From: a virus
Length of the DNA stretch: 62,942 bases
IMG/VR virus record: IMGVR_UViG_3300009152_000050
Location: 1-62,942 of that record
Strand: one strand, 5' to 3'
Part shown: positions 21,287 to 32,700 of the stretch, one piece after another
Numbering within the stretch: position 1 is the first letter of the stretch
Layout of the letters: each line of letters begins with the position of its first letter
Made by a program: the position numbers and the translations under genes
The notes under the pieces: generated by a model
Seen by the model: only the letters and a program-made list of their open reading frames with translations
The model's database searches: none
Told to the model about the DNA's origin: nothing

Positions 21287-24200
21287 TCAGTTTGTCATTA
21301 TCTGCATATATGGTGATATTTTAGGGATTTTAAATATCTGTTCAAACAAATCAGCCTTTGCATCAATAGTTGCCTGTGATGAAATACCTGACAACCACTT
21401 GTTCAATTCGGCAGAAGTAGCTTGGTCTGCTGTTTTTGGATTGAAAATATCTCCATCTACTATCATCTTTGTTTTCCCTGATATAAAATCTTCTATTTTA
21501 GATTTTATTTTTTTCCCTCTGGTTTTAGAAAATTCATAGTATTCATCTTCGGTAACGGGTCTATCTTCTCCTATTTTAGAATCAAATACCGTTAATGTAT
21601 TTTTATTTACAGGTGCTACCCATCCTTTTTTATCTAATAGGTACTTCCATACTGGGTCGGGGTTTTCTTTTGATTTCAATAAATCAACATCTTTTATAAC
21701 TTCATCCCCTAAAGAATTTATCCTATTATTTAAAAAATTTCGTGCAATAGGTATATCTTTTATTAATAATTGACCAAAGTTATTTGCCTCTTTTTGTGGT
21801 ATTCCAAACATCTGTTCTATCTTTTGTGCGCCTTGTGTATATAGATTAGGCATTAAGAAACTTTTAGCTGAATTTTTTATTGAGTTTGATAATATACTTG
21901 TTGCCTTATTACTATTATCGCTTGATATAGCTGCCATTATAGGTGCTGCTGATGAAACCCATGTCATATCAGTTATTAACTTCATGCTATTATACAATGT
22001 CAACCCTATTCTGTCTGTTAGTGTATCTTCATCTACGTCTTTATCGTATTCTTCGTGATCTCTAATACTTCCAATTACACCTAATCCAAATACCATTGGT
22101 GTTAGTTTATAGGAATAATAAGTATCTCCAATCTTAATACTAAATGGCTGCCATCCTTCTTCTATTAATTGTAGTTTTTTATCTATATTAGAAGGGCCAG
22201 CACCAGTTATTTGAATAATACCATTCTTAGATAACGCATAGGCTGTTGCCATAGTAGCTATACCTAAAGAAGCCTTTATTATTGTCTGCCTTCTTTCTTC
22301 TGGTGTCATTTCAATTCTTTTCCCTGATGCCTCTGATGCTAATAACCCTCTTTTCCCTACTGCACCCCTTACTAAGCCTATTGGACTAAAATCAAGTGAG
22401 TTATTTGCTACGTTTGTTATAATCCTCGTAAATGGCACTAAAAATCTTAAAGGCTTAGTACCTCCAACTTGTAAAGAATTGTCAAGGAATCCGCTTATAG
22501 CATCCGACAAAGCACCTAATGTACCTTCTGTATTATGGTTAAATGTTCCTTTTGCAGCAAATCCGTATGCCGCATCTGTCATTTCTTGTGGTCTTGACAT
22601 TTCCATTAACTCATAACGCCTTCTCATTGCAGCTATCCCCGTTAATTTCTCTTGCTTTATTTGTTCGTCTGCAATTTCTAATCTTTCTTTAGTATTAAAT
22701 AATAACTCATTTACTTTTTGATAAGTTTTCTTAGAAAGTGGGTTTTTAAGTCCGAGCATATTAGCTTCTTTATATGCTAATTGTGTTGCTCTCATTTCTT
22801 TTAACCCTTGAAATAAAAGTACATCTTCCGCTTTCATAGCCCTACCTACAAATTTAAACCAATTAGCAGGGTTTAATAATCCTCCCTTAAATCTTGTTCT
22901 TTCAAGAATATCAGGTATCTCAATTTTTGCAATATGGATAGGAGTTTCCCCTGTTACAAGTGTATGATACGCTTCTGATAATCCTTTAGTAAGTCCTTTG
23001 CTCATCCCTAACATTAAGAAGGGAACTGCTCTTGGATTACTAATAGCTTCAACTCCAGCAAAACTTAATGTATTATAAAAGGTAGATACAATATTTCTTA
23101 CATGAGTTGCATATCCTGATAATATATTAGCATACCAAACACCTTGCGCTACTTCCCCCCAATTAGTTCCTTTTAAATTTGCTCTGTATTTTAATAACTC
23201 TACTGTCGCATTTGTTTTAGGTGAACCTATTGGTGCTTCTTGTATTTTATTAGCTAATTCTATTATTTTTGCGGCCTCTGCTGGACTAACTTTGCCTATG
23301 CCTAACCTTTCTGCAATAACATCTAATAATTTGCCATTATCAAATGCCCCTAAATTAGAGAACTTAATTATTTCATCTTGAACTTGCCTTCTTTCTACTT
23401 TTGCTCCTGAAAGTTGCTTACTTTTTATTTTGTTTAATCTGCGTATTTCTCTATCTAATATATCCCCTTTTTTACGACTGGCTATATTATCAAATTCTGT
23501 TTGTATTTCTTTTGCTAATTGAGTAGCTTCTTCCTTTTCTAAACCTAATTTATCAATAAATTTATTTATCAAAGACTTTTTAGATTCTTCCTTTACTGTA
23601 TAATGTTCTTTTACTATTTTGTTTATTTCATTTTCAATATCTTTTACTCCCTTAGCTATTTTAACATCACCAGCTTTTAGTGCATGGGTTTGTGCTATAT
23701 CGTTTACATTTCTTATTACTTCATCATTAGGGGTTTTACCTGTTACTTCTTGTAAATGCTTTAATATTTTTTCTGCAATTATTTCAGCCCTCCCTATCCC
23801 CTCATCTAAATATGTTTTAGCCATATTACCAACAAATTCAATACCCTCCTTAGTTAAACCTATCCCAGCATATAAGTTTTTCCCTTTATCTGCTTGATAT
23901 TTTTTTAAAATATTGGCTCTTGCTTCTCTTGCTTTTGCAACTTTATCTTGTCCTTTTTTTGCTATTCTGCCATGTAATCTTTCTGCGGCTGATTTAGTTT
24001 TCCCTTTTTGAGTTATTTGTTCCGCTACAACATTATTAACCTCTTGTAAAGCATCACCTATTTTATCTACATCTTTTTTTATTTTAGTCTTAGCTTTATC
24101 CCCTTGCTTTTTCATATCTTTTACACTTGCTCTTAACTGCGCTTCGGGAGAAAGCCTTTCCCACATAGAAAATGCTTGTATTTGCTGCCCTGCATCAGTA

Positions 24201-27200
24201 GCTAATTTTTCTGTAACAAATGTTGCTGCTTCTATTGTTTTATCTAAATAATAATTCTTTGTAGCTTCATCAGGTGCGTTTTTAGCGTTGTCATTATATT
24301 TTTTAATAACAGCCTGCGCTATGGTAGCCCTAACTGCACCATTTACATTATTATTCCTATCCATTATTAAGCTAAAAGATTCATCAACACCTAACTTATT
24401 AATAGTTTCTTCTGCTTCCTTTGCAGACATAGCATTTGTCTGCTCTACATATTCTAATGTTTCTTTTACCTTTGCCTTAGATTCAGGACTTAAATCCTCT
24501 GTTTCAAGCATTTGCTTGGTAAATGCCCTTTCTTTCCCTTCTACCTTTGCTTCTTCCTCCATTTGCTTTAAAAGTTTTTCTCTTAAAGCATCTTCGGGTA
24601 GAGTTCCAAATTCTTTTGTGTTCCAGTTATCTTTAAAGTGTTTAATACCTGCTTCTACCGCCTCTTTTATATTTAAAGATGTAGCGTAAGTTGATTTTAT
24701 AACTTCGTTTGCTCCTGTTACTAAGTCTGCAATAGTTAAACCTTTTGTAGTAGCACCCCTTGTTGTCTTTGGGGTTAAGAAATCTATAAGGTCTTTAGCT
24801 GCCTTATCCGCTTTCTCATTAAACTCTTTTATCTTAATTTCTTTGGTTTTTAAAATGGCATTGGTAGTTTCTGCTGCTCCATCACCCATTGGTTCAGCAC
24901 CTTGTTGTACTCCTTCTTTAACTCCTTGTTCTTTGGGTTCTGTAATAGTCTTTGATATAGGTTCTGTAACTTCTGTTGTAGGTTCATTTATTTTTTCTTT
25001 TGGTTGTTCTTTTACTTCTACTACTCCCTCTTGTTTACCTTCTGTACCCTTTACTTCTTGGGTTTGTTCTTTAGATAGTAGGGATTGCTGAATTTTTTTT
25101 TGAATATCATTTAAGGATTCACCTTCTGCCACATTTATATCAATAACTTCTACATCAGGATTTTCTTTTTTAAAATCTTCAAGTGATTGTTTATTTCTAC
25201 GGCTATCCGAATTTTCAAAATCTCCAACTGTTACGTTTACGATTTTTTTAACACCTGCATCATTTACATCTTCATTAAAATTAGCCCAATCAGGAGTATG
25301 GTTTTTAATACGAATTACAGTATTCCCTTTACGTTTATACCCACTTGAACTTAATCCGTTAGCCTGTGTTAATTCAACTTCAAAATCCACAGCATTATCT
25401 TTCGACAAATCCATTTCTTTTAATGCAGGATTATTAACCACTCCACTTACTTGACTTTCTCCTTTGGGTAATTTATAAAATGTAACATCACTTTCTTGTC
25501 CAAATGATTCTGGGCTATAATCAGTACCATATCCTGCTTCTTCTAACTTCTTATTAAATTCTGTCTTATCATTAGCATCACCATATTTATCAACTATATC
25601 TTTTACATTTTGCGGTAATTCATCATACTCTATTACTTCTCCTTGTACCCTATCAGGTATAGTAGATACTACTTCTCCTTCTTTTATACCCGATATGGTA
25701 CTTACTTCTGTACTTAATTCTACTGGTTTAGATATTTCTTCTGCTGTACCTTCTATTATAGGAGGGGTAGGTTCTTTTAATGGTTCACCTGTTACTTCAT
25801 CAATTTCGTATTTTAATGGGTCGTTTGTTTTTGTAATATTTTCTATTTGCTTATTTAATGCCTCTATCTTTTGCTCGTATAGTGGACGCTGTGTTTCATC
25901 CTTAGTTTCCATTTCTGCAATAAGATTATCCTTTGCTTGTATAAGCCCTGCTACTGACGCTTTTGCTTCTGGTGTAAGCCCTTCGGCTGTTTTAGCTAAT
26001 GCCTCTTTATATCCATCAATGCTTTCTATTACTTGTTCAGTAGCACCTTTTGGTATATTACCTTGTTGTTCGTTTGCTGATAATACCTCTCTTATATTTT
26101 CAGTTGGAACATCTTTTAGCGCATTTTTATATGAAGATAATAAAGCCTTTGGCATTTTGACAGCACCCGTTACAGCACTTGTAATACCATGTAATATCAT
26201 TCCTACTGTTGCGTTTTCTTCAAAAGATTTTAAAGTGGCTGATGCTATATCTTCTGCCTTTGTATTATACCCCTCTATATTACCTTCTATTTGCTCTCCT
26301 GCTGTAACACCTGCGGTAGTAGCACCCATTTTAAGCCCCGCCTTAATAGTTCCTTTTGCAAAGTCTTTTATGATATTTTTACTTTCTGCTGTTATAGGGG
26401 CTTTCATTAATCCCCCGCTTCCTCTCATAAACACCATATTCTCTACTAAACCTCCAATTCCCCCTACAATAGTTCCCGATTCTTTTGCCTGTTTCATCAA
26501 GTCTAACTCATTAGCATTAGGGTTCTGCTGTTTTAGTATATTAAAACGTCTAAGGGTTTCATTCGTTGCCCCCTGATTCTGCATATCATATGCAGTCATA
26601 GCAAATGCTGTTACTGCCGGTAATCCTGCTAATGATGCCCCCGCTGTTTCTGGTGCTGCTGCTACCATTGCAGTACCAGCCATTGTTCCTATTGTAGCTT
26701 TTGCTAAAAATGGCCCTGCGCCTCCTAAAAAAGTACCTGCGCCTTGATCTCTTTCATCTAAGTATTCATCTGTTGGTCTTTCTGCTGCCTTTCTATTAGC
26801 AAACTCTACTTGCTGCTCGGTAGTCATGGTATTAGTAAAATCATCAGCTTCATCATTACCATTTACGGCTTCATTCCATCCTTTACTTACCCCTTCCCAA
26901 AAACCTATTGTTCTATCCAATCCTAATACTCCATCTTTACTATGATAAGTAGCATCGCCATTATCTACTAATTTCTGTATTTTTTGTCTTTGTTCATTAT
27001 ATAATGGAGTACCCTTTGGTGCTTTAATTCCCATTATTTTTAATTTCTTTTCGGTAGTATTATCTATGGCTATTTGTTCTTTCTCTTTTATCTTTTCGCC
27101 CCTTTTAATGCTTTCTTTTATTTCTATTTCTGTCAATGGTTTAGATACAGAAGTGCTTGCTGCGACATTGGATATATTTATTTTTTCAGGCTTATACTCC

Positions 27201-27709
27201 GATTTCCGCTTTCTTTTTGAGAAAGAAAGTGGGCTATTCATTTCAAATTCAGATTGCTCTACCCTTTTACCACCTCCCATAATAGGATTAGGCTGTTGTT
27301 GTTGTGTAGGGTATTGCCCAAAAGCACTTATATCATCTTTCATACCCCATGATATTCCTTCTGCTTTTACGCCTAACTTGGTTGATAAATTTGCATACTC
27401 GGACGCTTCACTTTGAGTTAATCCAGTTGTAATGTTGGCCTTATCCCATAATTCTGTAAAGCGTTTCTTTTCTGCGTAAGCCCCATTTTTAGGGATTGGT
27501 GCAATCGTAGGGAAATCTTCTTCACCAAAATCTACTTGGTCTTTATAAACAGGGTATTTAGCTATAATCTTATCAGTAAGTATTTTGTCATCAATATCTT
27601 TATAAACAGGATATTTTGCCTTTATTTTTTGCGCAAAATCCTTTACACTTACTTTTACAGGTGGTTCTTGTTGACCATTCTGTTCGTTATTTATTATATT
27701 ATCTTCCAT
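21287..27709 (-). CDS. Giant internal virion / ejection protein, 2140 aa
   Basis: The largest gene in the window. The N-terminus repeats a short helical unit (KIKAKYPVYKDIDDK, then KIIAKYPVYKDQVDF). Near 330-370 there is an alanine/glycine-rich hydrophobic stretch (ATIGTMAGTAMVAAAPE). The middle is long and highly charged, with P/E/K-rich linkers and coiled coils. The C-terminal third has amphipathic and hydrophobic segments (GVWYANILSGYATHVRNIVS; IIKASLGIATMATAYAL). I see no polymerase or peptidase motif. Such large proteins in podoviruses sit inside the capsid and are ejected with the DNA to form a channel through the envelope, which fits the amphipathic segments and the place beside other internal proteins. 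Confidence 0.6.
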   Translation of the reverse strand: MEDNIINNEQNGQQEPPVKVSVKDFAQKIKAKYPVYKDIDDKILTDKIIAKYPVYKDQVDFGEEDFPTIAPIPKNGAYAEKKRFTELWDKANITTGLTQSEASEYANLSTKLGVKAEGISWGMKDDISAFGQYPTQQQQPNPIMGGGKRVEQSEFEMNSPLSFSKRKRKSEYKPEKINISNVAASTSVSKPLTEIEIKESIKRGEKIKEKEQIAIDNTTEKKLKIMGIKAPKGTPLYNEQRQKIQKLVDNGDATYHSKDGVLGLDRTIGFWEGVSKGWNEAVNGNDEADDFTNTMTTEQQVEFANRKAAERPTDEYLDERDQGAGTFLGGAGPFLAKATIGTMAGTAMVAAAPETAGASLAGLPAVTAFAMTAYDMQNQGATNETLRRFNILKQQNPNANELDLMKQAKESGTIVGGIGGLVENMVFMRGSGGLMKAPITAESKNIIKDFAKGTIKAGLKMGATTAGVTAGEQIEGNIEGYNTKAEDIASATLKSFEENATVGMILHGITSAVTGAVKMPKALLSSYKNALKDVPTENIREVLSANEQQGNIPKGATEQVIESIDGYKEALAKTAEGLTPEAKASVAGLIQAKDNLIAEMETKDETQRPLYEQKIEALNKQIENITKTNDPLKYEIDEVTGEPLKEPTPPIIEGTAEEISKPVELSTEVSTISGIKEGEVVSTIPDRVQGEVIEYDELPQNVKDIVDKYGDANDKTEFNKKLEEAGYGTDYSPESFGQESDVTFYKLPKGESQVSGVVNNPALKEMDLSKDNAVDFEVELTQANGLSSSGYKRKGNTVIRIKNHTPDWANFNEDVNDAGVKKIVNVTVGDFENSDSRRNKQSLEDFKKENPDVEVIDINVAEGESLNDIQKKIQQSLLSKEQTQEVKGTEGKQEGVVEVKEQPKEKINEPTTEVTEPISKTITEPKEQGVKEGVQQGAEPMGDGAAETTNAILKTKEIKIKEFNEKADKAAKDLIDFLTPKTTRGATTKGLTIADLVTGANEVIKSTYATSLNIKEAVEAGIKHFKDNWNTKEFGTLPEDALREKLLKQMEEEAKVEGKERAFTKQMLETEDLSPESKAKVKETLEYVEQTNAMSAKEAEETINKLGVDESFSLIMDRNNNVNGAVRATIAQAVIKKYNDNAKNAPDEATKNYYLDKTIEAATFVTEKLATDAGQQIQAFSMWERLSPEAQLRASVKDMKKQGDKAKTKIKKDVDKIGDALQEVNNVVAEQITQKGKTKSAAERLHGRIAKKGQDKVAKAREARANILKKYQADKGKNLYAGIGLTKEGIEFVGNMAKTYLDEGIGRAEIIAEKILKHLQEVTGKTPNDEVIRNVNDIAQTHALKAGDVKIAKGVKDIENEINKIVKEHYTVKEESKKSLINKFIDKLGLEKEEATQLAKEIQTEFDNIASRKKGDILDREIRRLNKIKSKQLSGAKVERRQVQDEIIKFSNLGAFDNGKLLDVIAERLGIGKVSPAEAAKIIELANKIQEAPIGSPKTNATVELLKYRANLKGTNWGEVAQGVWYANILSGYATHVRNIVSTFYNTLSFAGVEAISNPRAVPFLMLGMSKGLTKGLSEAYHTLVTGETPIHIAKIEIPDILERTRFKGGLLNPANWFKFVGRAMKAEDVLLFQGLKEMRATQLAYKEANMLGLKNPLSKKTYQKVNELLFNTKERLEIADEQIKQEKLTGIAAMRRRYELMEMSRPQEMTDAAYGFAAKGTFNHNTEGTLGALSDAISGFLDNSLQVGGTKPLRFLVPFTRIITNVANNSLDFSPIGLVRGAVGKRGLLASEASGKRIEMTPEERRQTIIKASLGIATMATAYALSKNGIIQITGAGPSNIDKKLQLIEEGWQPFSIKIGDTYYSYKLTPMVFGLGVIGSIRDHEEYDKDVDEDTLTDRIGLTLYNSMKLITDMTWVSSAAPIMAAISSDNSNKATSILSNSIKNSAKSFLMPNLYTQGAQKIEQMFGIPQKEANNFGQLLIKDIPIARNFLNNRINSLGDEVIKDVDLLKSKENPDPVWKYLLDKKGWVAPVNKNTLTVFDSKIGEDRPVTEDEYYEFSKTRGKKIKSKIEDFISGKTKMIVDGDIFNPKTADQATSAELNKWLSGISSQATIDAKADLFEQIFKIPKISPYMQIMTN

Positions 27710-27712
27710 AAT

Positions 27713-29119
27713 TTATAAATCTAATTCTAATGGATTATTTTCTGTTTTTGTTTTAGGTGCTGCCCCTACTTGTGTTCTTTTTAACTGCCCCTTGTTCATT
27801 TTAGTAGTAACCCCACCTATCCTTGAAAACTTATTAGCAAGTGCTTCATCCCTATCTACTTGCCTACCTGCTGCATCAAATAATGCTCCGTTTTCTATTT
27901 TTAAATATAATTTGCCGTTCCTGATTATTGGCGGTACTTTATATTGTCCTCTTGCATCCATCTTCCCTATCAAGTCCTCTGTTTCTGCGGCAGATAACCC
28001 TTCAAGGCTTGCTAATTTTTCGGTTTCTGTTGTTGTTGGGCTAAGCGGATTATTAGGATTGCTACCATATACCACTTTAGGCAAATCTACTACATTAACA
28101 GCTACAACATCATAAGGGTCTGTTACTTGGTTTAATATAGCACTTAATCTCCTGTTTTTATTTTGTTCAGATATTGTTTGCTTCTCTAATGCGTTTTTAC
28201 GCCTTATTTCTATTAGTTCTTTTTTAAGTTTTTGTGCATAGTTAGGGTCTGTAACCTTTACTTCTTGCATTGATTCTTTTGTTCTTAAAATAGCGTCTGC
28301 TTGTGCGGCTTGTTTTGGGGTTTCTATTACTTTATCCTTTCCGTAAACCTCTTGATAAGCATCATTAGCTTGTGTCATAAAGGTTTTATCTGTCATTAAA
28401 TTTTTGTAATGCTTTCTTGCTATTTTACTACCCTCAAATAAATTCCCTGCATTTGTCGCAATAGACTGTATAGATTCAGGTGCATATCCCATTGGAATAA
28501 ATACACTTCCTGTTACTTCATCTACTCTTGCATTTTTTTCATCGTATGTAGGCTTTGATTTTCCTATTGCTGCGTTAAAAAATTGTGTTTGCTTTTGAGG
28601 GTCAAAGTCAGGTATTGCTTTTGACGTATCTGCCCATCCATATTCACTAACTCCATCATCTTTATAAGATGCAGGGTCATATATTGACCTATGTATTTTA
28701 TCTATAATTGGCAAATCTTCTTCTTCGGGGTTATATGTACCTTCAAACTTAGCCTTACCCATTTCTAATTCTGTCTTTGCTCTTGCTTTTGATTGCGCTA
28801 TTTTATTTAAAATGGATTGGTATTTACTCATATACTGCTGCTGTGGCATACCTCCACTCTTAATGTTTCTCTTATCAGCCATTGCGTCAATCTTCCACTG
28901 CTCAATATCTCTTAATATCCCTCCGTTTTCACTTTCTAAATCTTGTTTTCTAACTCCTGCTGTATTTAGGCTATCCCCTAATTTATTATAGTATTGGTTT
29001 AATGCTTCATCCTGTGCATTTTTTTGTGCTTGTGCTTTTTGCAAAGCCACTCTATAAGGAGTAGTATCAAATATACCTTGACCGCCTGAATATAATGTAG
29101 AAGGATTAATTAATGCCAT
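27713..29119 (-). CDS. Probable internal virion protein, 468 aa
   Basis: The protein is predicted mainly helical and lysine/glutamine-rich (FDTTPYRVALQKAQAQKNAQDEALNQYYNKL). Long coiled-coil segments follow, with an ordered region around residues 330-400 (YDVVAVNVVDLPKVVYG). It lies between the small alanine-rich protein and the giant protein with 3-nt spacing, so it is probably part of the same ejectosome set. No enzyme motif seen. Confidence 0.55.
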   Translation of the reverse strand: MALINPSTLYSGGQGIFDTTPYRVALQKAQAQKNAQDEALNQYYNKLGDSLNTAGVRKQDLESENGGILRDIEQWKIDAMADKRNIKSGGMPQQQYMSKYQSILNKIAQSKARAKTELEMGKAKFEGTYNPEEEDLPIIDKIHRSIYDPASYKDDGVSEYGWADTSKAIPDFDPQKQTQFFNAAIGKSKPTYDEKNARVDEVTGSVFIPMGYAPESIQSIATNAGNLFEGSKIARKHYKNLMTDKTFMTQANDAYQEVYGKDKVIETPKQAAQADAILRTKESMQEVKVTDPNYAQKLKKELIEIRRKNALEKQTISEQNKNRRLSAILNQVTDPYDVVAVNVVDLPKVVYGSNPNNPLSPTTTETEKLASLEGLSAAETEDLIGKMDARGQYKVPPIIRNGKLYLKIENGALFDAAGRQVDRDEALANKFSRIGGVTTKMNKGQLKRTQVGAAPKTKTENNPLELDL

Positions 29120-29151
29120 TTTTTTATTTATTTTAATATCCGAATTAAACT

Positions 29152-29718
29152 TTATACTACTGGGGTGTCAGTTTTTTTGAATTGACCAGCCATTCCTGCA
29201 ACATCACTTAACCCTCCAAATATGTTTTGCAATCCCATATTTTTAGTTCTTGCTGCTTGTCCTGCTTTTGCTGCAAGTAGGTTATACTTCATTTCAAATG
29301 GGTATTTCTGCTCTTGTGTTTTCATACCTGCTGCTTGTCCTAATCTACTAAGGTCTTGTCCTTGTTGTTGTTCTGCTTGTGCTGCTGCTCTTGCACTTGC
29401 ATCATTAGAGCCTTGTACTAAGCCACCAATAGTAGCTAATCCACCCCTTCTGTTTTGTGATGCACCTATTCCTGTCGCTAAGTTACGACCTATTTGATTA
29501 GTTTGTTGTCTATATGCAGCACTATTATATGCGTTTGGGTCATATTTAGCTAATGCCTTGTTGTAGAAATCCATTATAGATTCATTAGGCTTATAGGTAT
29601 CTGCAAACCTTTCTAATTTACGATTGGCTTTCTTTTCGCCACTAAATAATGTTTGAAGCCCACCACCTATTGTTTTTAATGCTCCCGAAGCTAATGATGC
29701 GATTGTTAACGGATCCAT
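29152..29718 (-). CDS. Small internal virion protein, 188 aa
   Basis: The N-terminus is an Ala/Gly-rich amphipathic segment (MDPLTIASLASGALKTIGGGLQTLFSG). The rest is alanine- and glutamine-rich helices (ASARAAAQAEQQQGQDLS). Podoviral ejection proteins often have this composition and gene position, after the large tail protein and before larger internal proteins. Not proven by motif. Confidence 0.6.
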   Translation of the reverse strand: MDPLTIASLASGALKTIGGGLQTLFSGEKKANRKLERFADTYKPNESIMDFYNKALAKYDPNAYNSAAYRQQTNQIGRNLATGIGASQNRRGGLATIGGLVQGSNDASARAAAQAEQQQGQDLSRLGQAAGMKTQEQKYPFEMKYNLLAAKAGQAARTKNMGLQNIFGGLSDVAGMAGQFKKTDTPVV

Positions 29719-29738
29719 AATGATTTATTTTTATTATT

Positions 29739-32700
29739 TTATCTATTATTTAATGCTGAATCAGTAAACCTTAAACTTACTATATTCAAAGATACTAAAT
29801 TACTTGCATTTGCGTTATTCATTTTTATCTTTATCCAATCTCCTTTTAATGTGCTACCCCCTTCTATCCCTCCTATGCTATTACTATCTCTTAAAAGTGC
29901 TGCACACCACTTACCTTCTAATGGCTTAAAATCTTCTGCTACAAGGTTACTTTGTTGTGGTGTAGTGCCATAACTCATTAATGATGTTTCTATTTCAGGA
30001 CAACTCCATACATTACTTGACTTTTCTTCATAAGCTAAGAATGACTTAACCGCCCCTGATGCTTGGTTAAATACTGGTGTTATACTGCTTTCGTACTGCA
30101 CTCCATAAAAATTATTATACGTGCTGCTATCATGTGTGTATAATGCACCATTTTTAAAACTTACAAATAGAGTTCCCAATGTAGTCATCATTTCGGGTTG
30201 CAATGAAATAAAGCTATCAAATGTATTACTTTCTTCGTCAAATATTAAGGTTGCTGCTGCATCTGTTCCTGTTGCTTCTAATGCTACTACATAGTTGTTT
30301 AGTCTTTGGTCAAATGCTCCATAAACTTTATAATTACCTGTTCTTAGTGGTAGCTTTTCTGTTGCCCATGAGTTTATTTTATAAGTTACAGATATAGGGT
30401 TTAGTCCATCATTACTTATCCTACAAACCTCTCCTACTACGTTAGTAGTAAAGTAATCCGCAAAGTTATAAGATGCTAAACTTTCAGCGTGTTCACCTAT
30501 CCCTTTATTACCTGCATAGTATTGTATAGGGTTAAGTAACTTATCTGTAACTACTAATAGTTGTGTACCGTCTGCGTTCTTTGAAATCTGATTAAAGATA
30601 GGTACACTACCCACCTTAAACTTTTGGAAAACACGAATATATCTATCCCTTGTTTTTACTCTCATTATATCTCCTGCACTTAGATCATATTCATCAAAGT
30701 TTAATGGAAAGAACCGATTTAACCCATTGATATTAGTATTAGGTTGAAACGCTTGTCCAAATCTTACCATTGCAGAATAGTATGCTCTCCTTGCATTTTC
30801 ATCTACTATATTAGGTCTGCCATCTATACTGTTTACTGCACTTATATAAAAATCTACAAGGTTTCTGTCAAGTACATTAAATGTTTGAGTAGAAGATATG
30901 CCTGTTTCTGCTACTTTTAAATTCCTTTGCCTAAAATAAGCATCACCATTGTAAAAATTAAATTCGGCAGGTACTTTTGTAGCTATATCTTGGTCGGTTA
31001 CTTGTCCAGCATGATACCTTGTGCTTAGTGTTGGATTTAATATTCTATATTCTTCTCCAAACTCATAATATACTTGATTTTCGCTACCCGCTAATTGTTG
31101 TGAAGGTCTGTATATCTGAATTACAAAATTATCAGAAGTAAATAAACCATCATTAAATGGAGATGATTTTCTTGTTTTTACAAACGTACCCGGCACAGGA
31201 ACTCCATTAATTTTAGGGTCAACCACAAGTCCTTCTATTGCCGCATCGTATGTATCGTTAAAGACTACATCAGTAAACACATTCCTTATTAACCTTAATC
31301 TATCCCCGTCTTGAAATGTATAACTTAATACTGCTGCTGTTGTTGGAAATTTATCCTGATTTAATTTGATGTTACTTACATCATAATATAGATAATTATC
31401 TTCCGCTTTATTAACTGCTACTGTAACCCAATACAAATAATTTGTATTTTCTTTTGTCAATACCCATTGATAGCTATATGCCCAATCGGGAGGGGTATGA
31501 TATATTTTAGAATTGATATATGGTAATAAAACTTCTTGACTAACATTTTCTGCATAGGCAGGGAAAGTTACTTTGCTATTATAAAGCACTCCATTAGTTT
31601 TGCCTTTTTGGTCAAAATATACAAGTCCTATTCTTCTTTCAGTAGAGAATGGAAATGTAGCTATTGAATTTGTAGTAGCGGATGATGCAGGTGCAGAAAT
31701 ATCTAAAGCAGAAAAAGCATACACAGTAGTATAATAGAAAAACCTAACCATACCAATAGCGGGATTTGATAAGAAGCTAACATCAGCTATCCCTATTGCA
31801 ATAATACTTGCTTGTATCTTTGTTGCTACTGTGGTAGCTGTATCTCCTGCTACTGTGGTTACGGATGCAGCATCAAGTATAGCACTATCAGACAACCTTC
31901 TTAGTTTTATTTTTACTGTTGTACCTACTGCTGGTAATCCTGTAAATGTAACTTGATACTCTCTCCCAATGATAAGAATTGGCCCTAAATCAACTAATGC
32001 CCCACTAAGACTTCCTGTGGAAGTTCCACCCCCGGCTGCTATTGTATCTACTTGTATATTTACATTTGGCTCTAAATCTCTATTATACCCTTCTGTTATT
32101 CCCCAATATGTTAATACATTACCATTTGCAAGTTCTTGTGCATTTGCCTTTTCGGGTACTGCGTCAAACAATAAAATACTTTCAGAAATATCAATATTTG
32201 GATATACCCCATCATTGTAAAATGAATAAGGGAAATCTACATTTTCTACAAATACACCACTTGGTTCTACTAATGTAGTAGTGTTATATTCATAAAGTGC
32301 AATATCAAATAATAGGTATAATGTACCTTGTACATTTGTTGCAAGTGATATTCCTAATGCTCCAGCACTTACCGCTAATGCTGTTGCTACTGTATTTGCA
32401 TTATCTCCCGCTATTGTGGTATAGGTGGCTGCTGTTACTATTGCATTGTCAGATAATCTTTTAAACTTAATTGTTACTACTGTACCTGCTTTTGGTAATC
32501 CTCTAAATTCATAAGCATAAGTAGTTGTTAATGGTAGTTCCGCATATACTGTTGCCTCTACTGTAAATGCAGTATTAATACTTTCTACTAATACAAAATC
32601 ACTCCAATCATTACTTTTTTCTACAAAGGACATTCCTAATTCTACTGCCTTTACATTTTTACTGCCACTATTCAATGATAGTCTTACTACGTTATTATTT

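Noticed and set aside
23619-26576. Forward-strand open frames inside the giant gene (23619-23897, 24288-24689, 25695-26576)
   Set aside because: They mirror the reverse-strand gene, have biased composition and lack start contexts, so they are shadows.
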